Origin: Larkinella arboricola
Lineage (GTDB): Bacteria; Bacteroidota; Bacteroidia; Cytophagales; Spirosomataceae
Assembly (NCBI RefSeq): GCF_003259745.1
Contig: NZ_QLMC01000005.1
Span: forward strand, 663,745 to 727,744
Direction of reading: 5' to 3'
DNA: 64,000 nt
In this document: positions 51,019 through 60,244 of the stretch, piece after piece
How positions within the stretch are numbered: position 1 is the stretch's first letter
Layout of the letters: each line of letters opens with the position of its first letter
The notes under the pieces: model-generated
Database searches by the model: none
Told to the model about the DNA's origin: nothing
What the model saw: the letters and a program-made list of their open reading frames with translations, nothing else
Position numbers and translations under genes: made by a program

Positions 51019-52278
51019 ATGCAGCTTAATCAAAACCGTTATCACATTCAGGGTGTCGATGTCCTGGAAATGGCCGAAGAGTTTGGCCTGCCGTTGTACG
51101 TTTACGACGCCGACAAAATAATTGAAAAAATAGGCACACTGCAATCGGCTTTCAGCGGAGTTCAGCTCAAGATAAAATATGCCGCCAAGGCCCTGACAAA
51201 CGTGTCGATCCTGAAATTGATGCGGAGCCGGGGAATTGATGTGGAGGTGGTTTCGATCAACGAAATCCGGCTGGCGTTGCTGGCGGGTTTCGATCCGGAC
51301 CAGATCATGTATACCCCGAGTGGTGTGGCCTTTACCGAAATTGAAGACGCCCTGGCGCTGGGCGTTCGCCTGAACGTTGACAGCCTGCCGTTGCTGGAAT
51401 GGATTGGCCAGCACTACGGAAACCGTAAGCCGGTCGGCATTCGAATTAACCCGCACATTGCGGAGGGGGGCAACGTCAAAATCCAGACGGGCCATGTGGA
51501 TTCCAAATTCGGCATTTCGATTGAACAGCGCAACCAGATCCGGGCGATTGTCGAACAGTATTCGATTCCGGTTATCGGTCTGCACATTCACACCGGTTCG
51601 GATTTCAAGAATGCCGACGCCTTTCTGAAGGGGGCCGAGGTGCTTTTTGAACTCGCCAGCGACTACCCGAATCTGCAATTTCTGGATTTCGGCAGCGGTT
51701 TTAAAGTGGCGTACCGGGAAGGGGATCACAGCACGGATATTGTGGATCTGGGCAGGAAAGTGACCACGGCTTTTCAGAACTTTTGCCAGCACTACGGACG
51801 CGAACTGGAGCTGTGGTTCGAACCCGGTAAATTTCTAGTCAGCGAAAGTGGTGTGCTGCTCGTCCATGTCAATGTGGTGAAAGAAAACCCCACGCGGACG
51901 TTTGTGGGCGTTGATTCGGGATTGAACCACCTGATTCGGCCGATGATGTACGATGCCTACCACGAAATCCTGAACGTGTCGAACCCGACCGGCGAGAAAC
52001 AAACGTATAGCGTCGTTGGCTATATTTGCGAAACCGATACGCTCGGCTGGGACCGTTCGCTGAATCAGGTACGTCCGGGCGATGTACTGGCCCTGAAAAA
52101 CGCCGGTGCGTACGGGTTTAGCATGAGTTCCAATTACAATTCACGGTTCCGGCCCGCCGAAGTGCTGGTCTATGAAGGAAAACCGTACCTGATCCGTCGG
52201 CGCGAAACGTTCGAGGACCTCATGCGGAATCAGATTGAAATCGATTTTGAAGAAGAAATAACCGTTAAAAATAATTAA
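51019..52278 (+). CDS. lysA: diaminopimelate decarboxylase
   Basis: PLP enzyme that turns meso-diaminopimelate into lysine. PLP Lys is in KIKYAAKALTN (about residue 48), HIHTGSDFKN and FGSGFKVAYREGD are the phosphate-side loops, EPGKFLVSESG binds PLP, and the second-subunit catalytic pair is in CETDTLGWDR. 419 residues from ATG 51019, which is set by the promoter box just upstream. Followed by a family A hairpin and yebC. Confidence 0.95.
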   Translation: MQLNQNRYHIQGVDVLEMAEEFGLPLYVYDADKIIEKIGTLQSAFSGVQLKIKYAAKALTNVSILKLMRSRGIDVEVVSINEIRLALLAGFDPDQIMYTPSGVAFTEIEDALALGVRLNVDSLPLLEWIGQHYGNRKPVGIRINPHIAEGGNVKIQTGHVDSKFGISIEQRNQIRAIVEQYSIPVIGLHIHTGSDFKNADAFLKGAEVLFELASDYPNLQFLDFGSGFKVAYREGDHSTDIVDLGRKVTTAFQNFCQHYGRELELWFEPGKFLVSESGVLLVHVNVVKENPTRTFVGVDSGLNHLIRPMMYDAYHEILNVSNPTGEKQTYSVVGYICETDTLGWDRSLNQVRPGDVLALKNAGAYGFSMSSNYNSRFRPAEVLVYEGKPYLIRRRETFEDLMRNQIEIDFEEEITVKNN

Positions 52279-52343
52279 GAGTGAAGAGTTAAGAGTGATG
52301 AGTTAACTAAATCCGCAAACTCATCACTCTTAACTCTTCACTC
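52279..52343. repeat. intergenic inverted repeat, family A (perfect)
   Basis: Perfect 26-base arms 52279-52304 and 52318-52343 (GAGTGAAGAGTTAAGAGTGA and onward) with a 13-base loop. It starts at the base after the lysA stop and ends 12 bases before the yebC ATG, filling the gap between two tandem genes. Confidence 0.92.
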
Positions 52344-52355
52344 ATCACTCATACG

Positions 52356-53069
52356 ATGGGACGCGCATTCGAATACCGGAAAGCTAGAAAATTCAAGCGG
52401 TGGGGGATGATGGCCAAAACCTTCACCAAAATTGGAAAAGACATTGCCCTGGCCGTTAAAAGCGGAGGTTCAGACCCTCACACCAACGGACGACTGCGGG
52501 CGGTAATCCAGAACGCTCGTGCGGTTAACATGCCCAAAGAAAACGTCGAGCGGGCGATTAAACGGGCAACGTCCAAAGAACAGGAGGATTTCAAGGAGAT
52601 TACCTACGAAGGATACGGACCACACGGTATTGCCATTGTGATTGAAACCGCAACGGACAACATCAACCGGACGGTGGCTAACCTGCGGAGCTATTTTACC
52701 AAATGCGGGGGCGCGTTGGGCACCTCGGGGATGCTCGATTTCATGTTCGACCGCAAATCAGTGTTCCGCATTCAGGCCGCAGACATCGATCTGGATGAGT
52801 TTGAACTGGAGATGATTGACTTCGGAGCCGATGAGATTTCGCTCGATGAAGAAGCCGAGCAGATTGTTATTTACGGCGAGTTTACGGCTTTTGGGGCCAT
52901 CCAGAAACACCTCGAAGAAAAAGGCTTTGAAATCAAACAGGCCGAGTTTGAACGCATTCCGAACGATACGAAGGAATTGAGCGAAGAAGAAACGGCTGAC
53001 GTAGAGAAACTGCTGGAACGAATCGAAGAAGACGAAGACGTTCTGAACGTATTTCATAACATGCGGTAA
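52356..53069 (+). CDS. yebC: YebC/PmpR family protein (translation or transcription regulator)
   Basis: 237 residues, full YebC length, three domains. Signatures: MGRAFEYRKARKFKRWGMMA at the N-terminus, DPHTNGRLRAVIQNARAVNM and NVERAIKRATSK, then the GYGPHGIAIVIETATDNINR core. The C-terminus is acidic. Reported roles in this family are DNA-binding regulation and relief of ribosome stalling. The start is at the universal MGRAFE. Its last codons form part of a hairpin. Confidence 0.95.
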   Translation: MGRAFEYRKARKFKRWGMMAKTFTKIGKDIALAVKSGGSDPHTNGRLRAVIQNARAVNMPKENVERAIKRATSKEQEDFKEITYEGYGPHGIAIVIETATDNINRTVANLRSYFTKCGGALGTSGMLDFMFDRKSVFRIQAADIDLDEFELEMIDFGADEISLDEEAEQIVIYGEFTAFGAIQKHLEEKGFEIKQAEFERIPNDTKELSEEETADVEKLLERIEEDEDVLNVFHNMR

Positions 53070-53093
53070 TCGGGTTTTTCCTGATTACCGCAT
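53061..53093. terminator. hairpin overlapping both convergent 3' ends
   Basis: ATGCGGTAATC (53061-53071) pairs with GATTACCGCAT (53083-53093) around an 11-base T-rich loop. It includes the last codons and stop of yebC and the last codons of the facing gene, so it may act as a two-way terminator encoded in coding sequence. Confidence 0.6.
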
Positions 53094-53324
53094 TCCCTCC
53101 AATAATTGCTGCCGGGAGGGCCGCTCACTGACGACCTCGTAGCGGAGCCCTTCCAGATCCAGCGTATCGACAAACTGCGAATACTCCTCCCGTTCGACCT
53201 CGAACAGGCACAAATTGTCGTACGGTTCATTGAAAATTTCCACTTCCGTTAGCTTCGCTTTCTTTTGCAGCAACTGGTACTGCTCATTGGACAGATCGTT
53301 TTGTCGAACGGTAAAATACCACAT
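53085..53324 (-). CDS. conserved-looking hypothetical protein, 79 residues
   Basis: Soluble, acidic protein starting at ATG 53324 (MWYFTVRQNDLSNEQYQLLQ). The frame stays open for 85 codons further upstream but that part overlaps the repeat and the next gene in antisense and looks like a shadow. Predicted mix of helices and strands; no known motif. It sits between yebC and the 960-residue secreted protein, with a family C hairpin directly upstream. Confidence 0.6.
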   Translation of the reverse strand: MWYFTVRQNDLSNEQYQLLQKKAKLTEVEIFNEPYDNLCLFEVEREEYSQFVDTLDLEGLRYEVVSERPSRQQLLEGMR

Positions 53325-53347
53325 GATATTGAAGAATAAAGAGAAAA

Positions 53348-53403
53348 GACAAGAGACAAGAGACGAAACGGTTTTGTAACCCATCGGTCTTTTGTCTCTT
53401 GTC
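53348..53403. repeat. intergenic inverted repeat, family C
   Basis: Arms 53348-53364 and 53387-53403 pair at 16 of 17 positions (GACAAGAGACAAGAGAC). It lies between two minus-strand genes, 22 bases from the downstream stop and 23 from the next start. Related to 11612 and 22481. Confidence 0.85.
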
Positions 53404-53425
53404 CAAAATCTATTGTCTGGTCTAC

Positions 53426-56308
53426 TTAATTCGTGCCGCCGGATTCGCGCAGCATCTGCACCCAGCCTTTGTAGTTTTCGGCAGGAGCCGCACAATTCAC
53501 CCGTTTGAACTTGACGGTAATCTGATAGAGGTACACGCCACCCGGCAACTCTTTGCCCTGGTTGTTTTTTCCATCCCAACGGAGCGACGGATCACTGCTC
53601 TGGTAGACCTTCGCACCCCAGCGGTTGACCACCGTTAACTCGGCCGACTCGATAAACCGGGGGCACTGCGTGGGTTCAAACACGTCGTTTTTGCCGTCGT
53701 TGTTGGGCGTAAACACGTTCGGCATGGCCAGATACGGGCAGTTATCCTTGCAAACCCGGTTGGATGGCGCACTTTCCCGACCGTTTCGCGTTACCGCCGT
53801 AACGTAATAGCAACCGGCAAAAGACGTCAGATTCTGGTGACGGTACGTCAGCAAAGGCGCGTTGACCGAATCCACCAGCACCGGATCCTGCCCTTCACAG
53901 GGCGAATAATAAATCCGGTATTTAACAATGTTGCGGTCGCAATCCCCGGTGGGCGGGTTTTGCCAGGTCAGGTTGTTGGCAAACGTGGTCTGGTTGCAGA
54001 ATGATTCCGGCGTCAGACTGGCACAATTCAGCGTATCAATGGCTAACTGCGGAGGACAGGGCCGGGTTGTATCGATCGGCATGGCGCACACCCCTTGCGA
54101 GAAATTATACAGCAGTTGGGTGGTCAAAGGAGCCTCGTATCGCCCGACGGTTTCTACCCGGTAGCAGTAATTGCTGTCGATGGACATGGTGGCCGTCTGG
54201 ATCCCGTCAGCCGCGTAGGTATCGGCTCCCTGATCGGTGTACGTAAAGCTATTGGGCGCTGTTACCGGTACCACAGCCACCAGGTTAAACGGACCATTCG
54301 GGCCGGTTTTACTCCGATACACACGGTGTTGCTGGTTGGTGTTGCTCCAGGGAACATTGGCCTGCCAGCTTAACTGGATGCGTCGAACCCCGCCCGTCGC
54401 CGTTAGCCGTACCGAACTGGCGTTTTCGGTTGCGTCCAGACGCTGGAGCTGACCCGTAGCCGGATCGGTATAATAAAACTCGATGCGGTAACGGTAGGCA
54501 TTGGCAACGGTATTCAGGCCCCGATCGGTATATACCGTGTCGGCGGCACCAGCCTGAAGCGTTGTATTGATGCTGGCAATCTGGGTAAAATTGGTTCCGT
54601 CCAGACCCGTAGCCCGGAAGAGACGGTATTGGAACGGGCCGGTGCCATCGTTCGGGTCGATGCCCGGAGGGCGGGTCCAGCGGACGGTAATCACCCCACG
54701 GGTATCGTACGTGCTGTCGACGGTAACGTTGGTAATCAGCGGGACCTGCTGAGGAAGGTTTACACAAACCTGCTCGGATACTACGCTCTGGCCGTTGTTG
54801 GGGCGGGGTAGCAGGGCTACGATTCGATAGCTGTACTGCACTCCGCGTTGCAGACCCTGGCTATTGTTATTATCCGTGTAGCTGGTCTGACCGATGGCAA
54901 CGGTATCAATCCGCGTATACCCGTTGGCGGCCAGTTGATCCGCATCCGCACAGGGGTCAAACGTGGCCGGATCACAACCTTCTTTCCGGTAAATGGCCAT
55001 TTTGGTGTTTGCAGGAAGCGAACCGGCACAGGAATAGGCCGCCCAGTTGAGGATGATGGCTCGTCCGGCAGCATCGGCGGCCGGTCGGGCGGTCAGGTTC
55101 TTGGGCTGGGGCGCATAGATTTTGATGCGGAACGACTCCAGGGTCGCTAACTGCGTTTGTCCGGCCCCGCGCGGAACGTCAACGACCCGAAAGACCACAT
55201 CATAAGGTTCGGCACGTACGTGGGCGCAGTTGGTCTGCCAGCGGAGTGTACCCGTGGCCGGGGAGTTCTGGACGGTGGTTGGCGAGAAGGTCGCATACTC
55301 CCGCGCGATGATGGCCGGATTATACGGCCTTCCCTCGGGGCTCACGTTAAACGGTCCGCCGAAGGCGGAGAGTTCGACCCGGTTACCGTCGGGGTCGGTG
55401 GCCGTAACGGTTTGATTAATCAGCGTACCGGCTTCCACACAGAGGTCAGGCGGAGCAATCAGGGTTGGGCGTTTGTTGGGAGAAGCCGTAACGATAATCT
55501 GCATATCGCGGATGATTTCACCAATTTTGACCCCATCCCGCCATTCTTCTACGATAAAGGCAATGTTATACTGGCCCTGTTCGGCGGGTGCATCCCAGCA
55601 GACATCGCCCGTAATCGGGTTGACCGTCAGGGTGGCCGGACCCGTTCCGGCTTCGTTGACTCGATTCACCCCGATGGTGGTGGGGTCGGCATAACCGGCT
55701 ACGGACCGCAGCGTACAGTTGCCCTGCTCATCGAGCAATTTTCCGGAAGGAACATAAAGCCGGTAAGCCAGGCTATCGCCATCGGCGTCGAAGGCAGCCG
55801 GGTTGTGGCACCATTTCTGACCGACGCGGGCCGAGTCCAGGGGCGGATTCAGCAGAACCGGGGTGCTGTTCAGACCCAACTGGGCGTTGACGACGATGGT
55901 TGTCTGGAGTTGAAAACTGGTCTGGATTGAAGACGGAATGTTGCGGACGTTTTCGTTCCGGTTGGTAATGGTACAGGTAATACGGTATGTTCCCGGACCC
56001 GGATAGGTGAATGTGGCAACATAGGTGTTGGCCGTGGTGGCCCGGTTGATGACCACGCGGGAAGCCCGTTTGACGGCAACGGCCGGACCGATACCGAAGC
56101 AGAAATAGGAGGGGTCCTGCTGGTCGCTGGCCGTCTTTCCGCCGATTTCATCGTGATACGTAGTCATCGTGACCTCATACGTAAGTGAAGTACTGGAAAT
56201 CCGGCGGGTTGTAATTTCACCGGCACGCAAGTGCGTTGCCTGGGTTTCGGTAATGAACAGCAATCCGAGAAATAAAGCCCACAGCAGCGTGAGGAAATAT
56301 GTTTTCAT
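53426..56308 (-). CDS. secreted multidomain protein with gliding-motility-associated (type B) T9SS C-terminus
   Basis: 960 residues with a signal peptide (to about 25, ITETQA). After a beta domain (THLRAGEITTRRISSTSLTY) come PKD/cadherin-like and several fibronectin-type repeats, e.g. RAIILNWAAYSCAGSLPANT and RRIQLSWQANVPWSNTNQQH. The end (about 865-960) is the CHU_C domain: NVFTPNNDGKNDVFEPTQCP, LTVVNRWGAKVYQS and LRWDGKNNQGKELPGGVYLY. It should be exported by the type IX system and act as a surface or gliding adhesin-like protein. Substrate or partner unknown. Confidence 0.93.
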   Translation of the reverse strand: MKTYFLTLLWALFLGLLFITETQATHLRAGEITTRRISSTSLTYEVTMTTYHDEIGGKTASDQQDPSYFCFGIGPAVAVKRASRVVINRATTANTYVATFTYPGPGTYRITCTITNRNENVRNIPSSIQTSFQLQTTIVVNAQLGLNSTPVLLNPPLDSARVGQKWCHNPAAFDADGDSLAYRLYVPSGKLLDEQGNCTLRSVAGYADPTTIGVNRVNEAGTGPATLTVNPITGDVCWDAPAEQGQYNIAFIVEEWRDGVKIGEIIRDMQIIVTASPNKRPTLIAPPDLCVEAGTLINQTVTATDPDGNRVELSAFGGPFNVSPEGRPYNPAIIAREYATFSPTTVQNSPATGTLRWQTNCAHVRAEPYDVVFRVVDVPRGAGQTQLATLESFRIKIYAPQPKNLTARPAADAAGRAIILNWAAYSCAGSLPANTKMAIYRKEGCDPATFDPCADADQLAANGYTRIDTVAIGQTSYTDNNNSQGLQRGVQYSYRIVALLPRPNNGQSVVSEQVCVNLPQQVPLITNVTVDSTYDTRGVITVRWTRPPGIDPNDGTGPFQYRLFRATGLDGTNFTQIASINTTLQAGAADTVYTDRGLNTVANAYRYRIEFYYTDPATGQLQRLDATENASSVRLTATGGVRRIQLSWQANVPWSNTNQQHRVYRSKTGPNGPFNLVAVVPVTAPNSFTYTDQGADTYAADGIQTATMSIDSNYCYRVETVGRYEAPLTTQLLYNFSQGVCAMPIDTTRPCPPQLAIDTLNCASLTPESFCNQTTFANNLTWQNPPTGDCDRNIVKYRIYYSPCEGQDPVLVDSVNAPLLTYRHQNLTSFAGCYYVTAVTRNGRESAPSNRVCKDNCPYLAMPNVFTPNNDGKNDVFEPTQCPRFIESAELTVVNRWGAKVYQSSDPSLRWDGKNNQGKELPGGVYLYQITVKFKRVNCAAPAENYKGWVQMLRESGGTN

Positions 56309-56485
56309 AAAAATCTATTCTATACTATCCAAGAACGTACAAGTGCCCAGGTTGTGTATACCCTTTAGGGCCATCAGGAACAATTATAGCAATAAAGTTT
56401 GGGAGTTGAACGGTTTTAAAAGACCACTGATTTTTGAAACGGTTTAAAGTTGAAAGACTTCGGTTCTTTTTAGGACTTTGGGACG

Positions 56486-57472
56486 CTACACTTTATAGAA
56501 ACCCTTCTGATTGAAGAGTGTTTTCCAGAAAAACCGTAGAAAGATGCCAACGTGCCGCGCAAACTCCCGTTGGTTTTCCAACTCGGCAAACGGGTTCCGG
56601 AATTTAAGCAGGTTAACGCCGATTTTCCAGCCAAATATGACCGGCACCAGGGCTATATAATGTAGAATCAGCACCAGATAAGCGCCTACGCCGTACTGTT
56701 TCCGCACCCAGAGCAGGTTGGAAACGTGCATCTGCGGTTTGAAACGGTTGATATGCGTTACTTTATGTTCCTGATAATCGGTACTGCTGCCGTATTCTAA
56801 GTGAATGTAGAAGGCATCGCGCAGGAGCAGCATCTTGCCCTGTTTCCCCAGCCGCCAGCACCATTCGACGTCTTCGGCGTACATAAAGAAATTTTCGTCC
56901 AGTCCTCCGGCTTTCCGGATTGTTTCCCGGCGGGTCATGATGAAGGAGCCAATCAACCAGTCCACCTGATTCGGGTCGGCGTACTGATTGTCGGGGAGCC
57001 AGCGGTGCAGCAGCCGTTTAAAGAAGCCCGAACCCGGCAAAATGTAGAAGTACCGGCGGAGTTGCGAAAAACCGCTGTAAGCTTCGGTATGCACTTTTCC
57101 ATCCCGCGTAATCTGCATCGGTCCGACGGCGGCCACTTCCGGGCGGCTGTCGAGCAGGTCGGCACACCGTTTCAGGACGTTATCAATTAATAAGGTGTCA
57201 GAGTTCAGCAGCAGCACCAGCCGACCCGTCGATTCCTGGATACCCCGGTTGTTGGCCCGCGAAAAACCGGAGTTGTAGCCCATCTCGATCCAGCGTGTGG
57301 TCGGAAACGCGTCGAGCACCAATGCCCGGCCACTGGGGTCCGGATCGTTGTTGACCACGAGCACTTCGTACGTCAGCCCGGATGTATGTTTTTCAACTGA
57401 GCGGAGGCAGTCGATAATGAGAAGAGGTGTTTTATAATTGACCAGGATGATCGATACGTCGGGATTTTGCAT
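56486..57472 (-). CDS. GT2-family glycosyltransferase (rhamnosyltransferase-like)
   Basis: Nucleotide-sugar transferase of the GT-A fold, about 328 residues. VSIILVNYKTPLLIIDCLRS begins the fold, LVVNNDPDPSG and GYNSGFSRANNRGIQ bind the nucleotide, and the metal motif is in LLLNSDTLL. Acceptor motif region AEDVEWCWRLGKQGK is the usual ED site. The C-terminal 90 residues contain a hydrophobic pair (LVLILHYIALVPVIFGW) that suggests membrane association. ATG 57472 is used; an upstream TTG adds three residues. Last GC-rich gene before the AT-rich polysaccharide island. Confidence 0.92.
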   Translation of the reverse strand: MQNPDVSIILVNYKTPLLIIDCLRSVEKHTSGLTYEVLVVNNDPDPSGRALVLDAFPTTRWIEMGYNSGFSRANNRGIQESTGRLVLLLNSDTLLIDNVLKRCADLLDSRPEVAAVGPMQITRDGKVHTEAYSGFSQLRRYFYILPGSGFFKRLLHRWLPDNQYADPNQVDWLIGSFIMTRRETIRKAGGLDENFFMYAEDVEWCWRLGKQGKMLLLRDAFYIHLEYGSSTDYQEHKVTHINRFKPQMHVSNLLWVRKQYGVGAYLVLILHYIALVPVIFGWKIGVNLLKFRNPFAELENQREFARHVGIFLRFFWKTLFNQKGFYKV

Positions 57473-58337
57473 AGGCTGCAAAAATACGAATAAGCCGCCA
57501 GTCTGGACAGGGTATTAGGGAAGAGGGTGAAATTGTAGGCGAGTAAAAGGTGATCTTACGTCCATATTTTGGCAAAGCATACTAAAAGCCGTCTTCCCCG
57601 GCGTCGAGAGGATTCTTGTTTGTATTGTCTTTCTTTCTGTGCCGGGTAATCGACTCGATATAGGGCTTCACATTTGTGTAATTAGCCCGTGAGTAGATTG
57701 TCAAGAGAAAGCAAATACACTGATCGATAAATGGCTGAGATTTAGAAGAATTCGCCGGTAACTAAGTTAACAGAGAAAGGTTTAAAAAAAGTATATTTTT
57801 TTTGTGTCTAACAATTGGTGACATTGCCAGACAGGTAGGTGTCAGTTGCCATCCTAGTTATAAAATTAAAACATACGTTCATATAATTATAATTCAGGTT
57901 TTTTGCGACCTTGAGGGTTACTTGAGCTTTTCCAAGGATACGTAGGAGATTATTGTTAAAGTATAAAGCGTCCACTAGAATATTACTTATGTAGTCTGAT
58001 AACTGGCGGTTTTCAGAGGAGTATCCACTAGGTCAGAATTTAATTCGCTTTTTATTGAATTATTATATATTAATTTTGGTGTTAAGGATATATAGCAAAA
58101 TATAACGTGTGGTTGACCCCTAGGTGCTAGAACATTAGAATGGATACTGGCAATTATATAAAACAATGTCCACCTTTCAGGTGGAAGGCGTGATGAGTAT
58201 AAATACTCAGAGAATGTATTTGCCTTTAAGTTCTTAACGTTTTATTATAGTAAAGCTATCCAGGATAGAAGTTCCTTTTTTGATGAATACATATTAAGCG
58301 TAAAATATATTTCTCTGTCAATATCAAATAATCGAGT
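57473..58337. other. long AT-rich gap with small hairpins and a possible gene remnant
   Basis: No intact gene. A minus-strand frame of about 60 codons ending at 57582 (VKPYIESITRHRKKDNTNKN near its end) has no ATG but reads like a protein tail. At 58170-58209 two neat stems follow each other (CCACCT/AGGTGG, then TGAGTAT/ATACTCA). From about 57760 onward base composition falls sharply. Confidence 0.5.
58170..58209 (+). other. tandem short hairpins in the polysaccharide-locus leader
   Basis: CCACCT (58170-58175) pairs with AGGTGG (58179-58184); 9 bases later TGAGTAT (58194-58200) pairs with ATACTCA (58203-58209). Located about 130 bases before the decayed sugar transferase, which suggests a leader RNA structure, but no known class is recognised. 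Confidence 0.35.
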
Positions 58338-58899
58338 ATGGTAGCCTCTACCGACTTAAAGCATGTATATACTAGTATAAAAAGCATGTATGCTGATATA
58401 CTACTAGCTGCTCTTGTTATCTTACTGCTTCTCATTTGGTCAATCCCTTTAGTTGGACTGGTTATTAAATTAATGTCACTTGGCCATGTTCTTTCTATTC
58501 AAAGGTGTACCAAGCGGCCTAATCGTGCTTTTCGTCGCCTAAAGTCTCAGATAATGAAGCATGATGGCAGAACCATGTCAATTAGGAAGTTCCTATGGGA
58601 AAATAGCTTAGACGAGTTACCCCAACTCCTGAACGTTTTGCCGAATGATATGAGTGAGGATGCGGACCATCCCCGTGCAGTAGATAAGGTATATTGGTCT
58701 GCAATACCATATTATGTCAGCTGGTACGCGGTTCGCTCAGGAATCACCGGATTACCCCAATTCTGCAGGGCACATGGATTTGCTGAAACCACGCAGGAAA
58801 TGGTGTGGCGGGTCCGGTATAATCTTTACTACATCCAAAGTCACTCTTTACTTTTTTCTGGATTTTCTGGTGGACGGCTATGACCGTCTTTCGGGATAG
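58338..58899 (+). pseudogene. decayed bacterial sugar transferase (UDP-sugar:undecaprenyl-phosphate type)
   Basis: Remains of a polyprenyl-phosphate sugar-1-phosphate transferase, which starts polysaccharide repeat synthesis. Recognisable pieces in order: a membrane segment (ADILLAALVILLLLIWSIPL), SIRKFLWENSLDELPQLLNV (expected RxGRFLRKTSLDELPQ), NVLPNDMS, SGITGLPQF, and RVRYNLYYIQSHSL. The KFRSM motif and the GPRP motif after DMS are lost, and about 20 residues are missing before the DELPQ block. Near 58845 the frame shifts: the family-like end (LYFFLDFLVDGYDRL) continues in another frame to 58899. Almost surely non-functional. Confidence 0.8.
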
Positions 58900-58996
58900 T
58901 AGGAATATATGGTGAAAAGTAGAATTTCGGATACGTATATGCATATCCGTTAGATCGGTTGCGGTTTATATTGTAAAATTGCTGAAAATAAATTCG

Positions 58997-60244
58997 ATGA
59001 ATAGCTATACTATAAATCAAAAGCCTAGAGAGAGCCTTAATTCTCAAGAGAACAATAATATAATTGTATTTCTATGGGTTAAGTACTTTCCTTACTGGCC
59101 TATATTCATAGTGTTAATTATACTGGCAATAAGTGGGGTATGGCTTTATTTACGGTTTAAGTTACCTGTATACGAGTCCACTGCAACACTGTTAATCAAT
59201 GATGAAAAAAAAGGAATCGAAGGTTCTAAAATGATGGAAAGTTTAAATCCGCTTTCCAGTAAAAAAATAATCGAAAATGAAATTGAGGTTATTAAATCAA
59301 GAGCTTTAATTAAACAAGTTATTATTGATTTAGGGCTATACGCGCCAATATATAAGGAGGCTATTTGGAAAGATATTTCAGCTTATTCAATATCGCCAAT
59401 AAAAATAGAAGTACGACATCCAGATGCACTGATAGAAGTAAAAAAGGTTAATTTTAGATATAATAGCGCAGAGGGAACAGTCCATTTTAATGGCAATAAT
59501 TATGCATTAGATAAATGGATTACAACGCCATGGGGCGAGTTTAGAGTTACAAGTAATAATAAACATAATCATAATGGGGTATTTTACTTTGCTCTGATTA
59601 ATCCGAAAAGAATAGTTAATATTCTAAATAAAAGTATAGATGTTGCGGCAGTAGGGAAATTGTCAAGTGTAGTAAATTTAAAGATAAGAGATGAAGACCC
59701 TAAACGTTCAGAGGATATACTAAATAAATTGATTGAAGCATATAGCAAGGCGGCAATAAATGATAAAAATTTATTAGCTAACAATGCATTAGTTTTTTTA
59801 AATGAGCGTTTAGAATCTGTTGCTAAGGACTTATCTAGTGTAGAGGAAAAAACAGAACGATACAGAGCCCGTTATGGTGCAATTGATATTAGCTCACAAG
59901 GGAAATTGCTGTTACAAAACCTAAGTATCAATGATCAAAAAATAAGCGATACAAATATAAAGCTAGCTGTTTTAGAGCAAGTTGAGCAATACATAATCTC
60001 AAGAAATATCCAAAATAGTTTTGTGCCTTCTACGATAGGTATAGACGATCCCGTTTTAACGGAATTACTAAATAAGCTTTATAATATAGAACTACAAAAT
60101 GATAAGCTTAAGCTAACTACAGGAGAAAATAATCCAGATATGGTTTCTCTAAGCGATCAAATTAGGAAATTAAAATCTAATATTTTAGAAAATGTTCACA
60201 ATCAGATAAAACGGTTTTTATGCCGGAAGCTATCGATAGTATAA
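58997..60244 (+). CDS. Wzz/Wzc-like polysaccharide chain-length protein, C-terminal kinase half missing
   Basis: Polysaccharide co-polymerase related to the N-terminal half of Bacteroidota Wzc-type tyrosine autokinases, 415 residues from ATG 58997 (the longer frame begins at TTG). First membrane helix at about 32-52 (YWPIFIVLIILAISGVWLYL), then the Wzz domain (VYESTATLLINDEKKGIEGS) and a long coiled coil (about 255-400). Normal proteins continue through a second helix to a BY-kinase to 700-800 residues. Here the frame ends at LCRKLSIV; another frame continues briefly (PEAIDSISLSV) and then stops. No kinase motifs follow. Probably truncated. Confidence 0.82.
   Translation: MNSYTINQKPRESLNSQENNNIIVFLWVKYFPYWPIFIVLIILAISGVWLYLRFKLPVYESTATLLINDEKKGIEGSKMMESLNPLSSKKIIENEIEVIKSRALIKQVIIDLGLYAPIYKEAIWKDISAYSISPIKIEVRHPDALIEVKKVNFRYNSAEGTVHFNGNNYALDKWITTPWGEFRVTSNNKHNHNGVFYFALINPKRIVNILNKSIDVAAVGKLSSVVNLKIRDEDPKRSEDILNKLIEAYSKAAINDKNLLANNALVFLNERLESVAKDLSSVEEKTERYRARYGAIDISSQGKLLLQNLSINDQKISDTNIKLAVLEQVEQYIISRNIQNSFVPSTIGIDDPVLTELLNKLYNIELQNDKLKLTTGENNPDMVSLSDQIRKLKSNILENVHNQIKRFLCRKLSIV

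Noticed and set aside
11612..53403. CRISPR array made of the repeated hairpins
   Set aside because: Copies are kilobases apart, differ in sequence between families and have no regular spacers.
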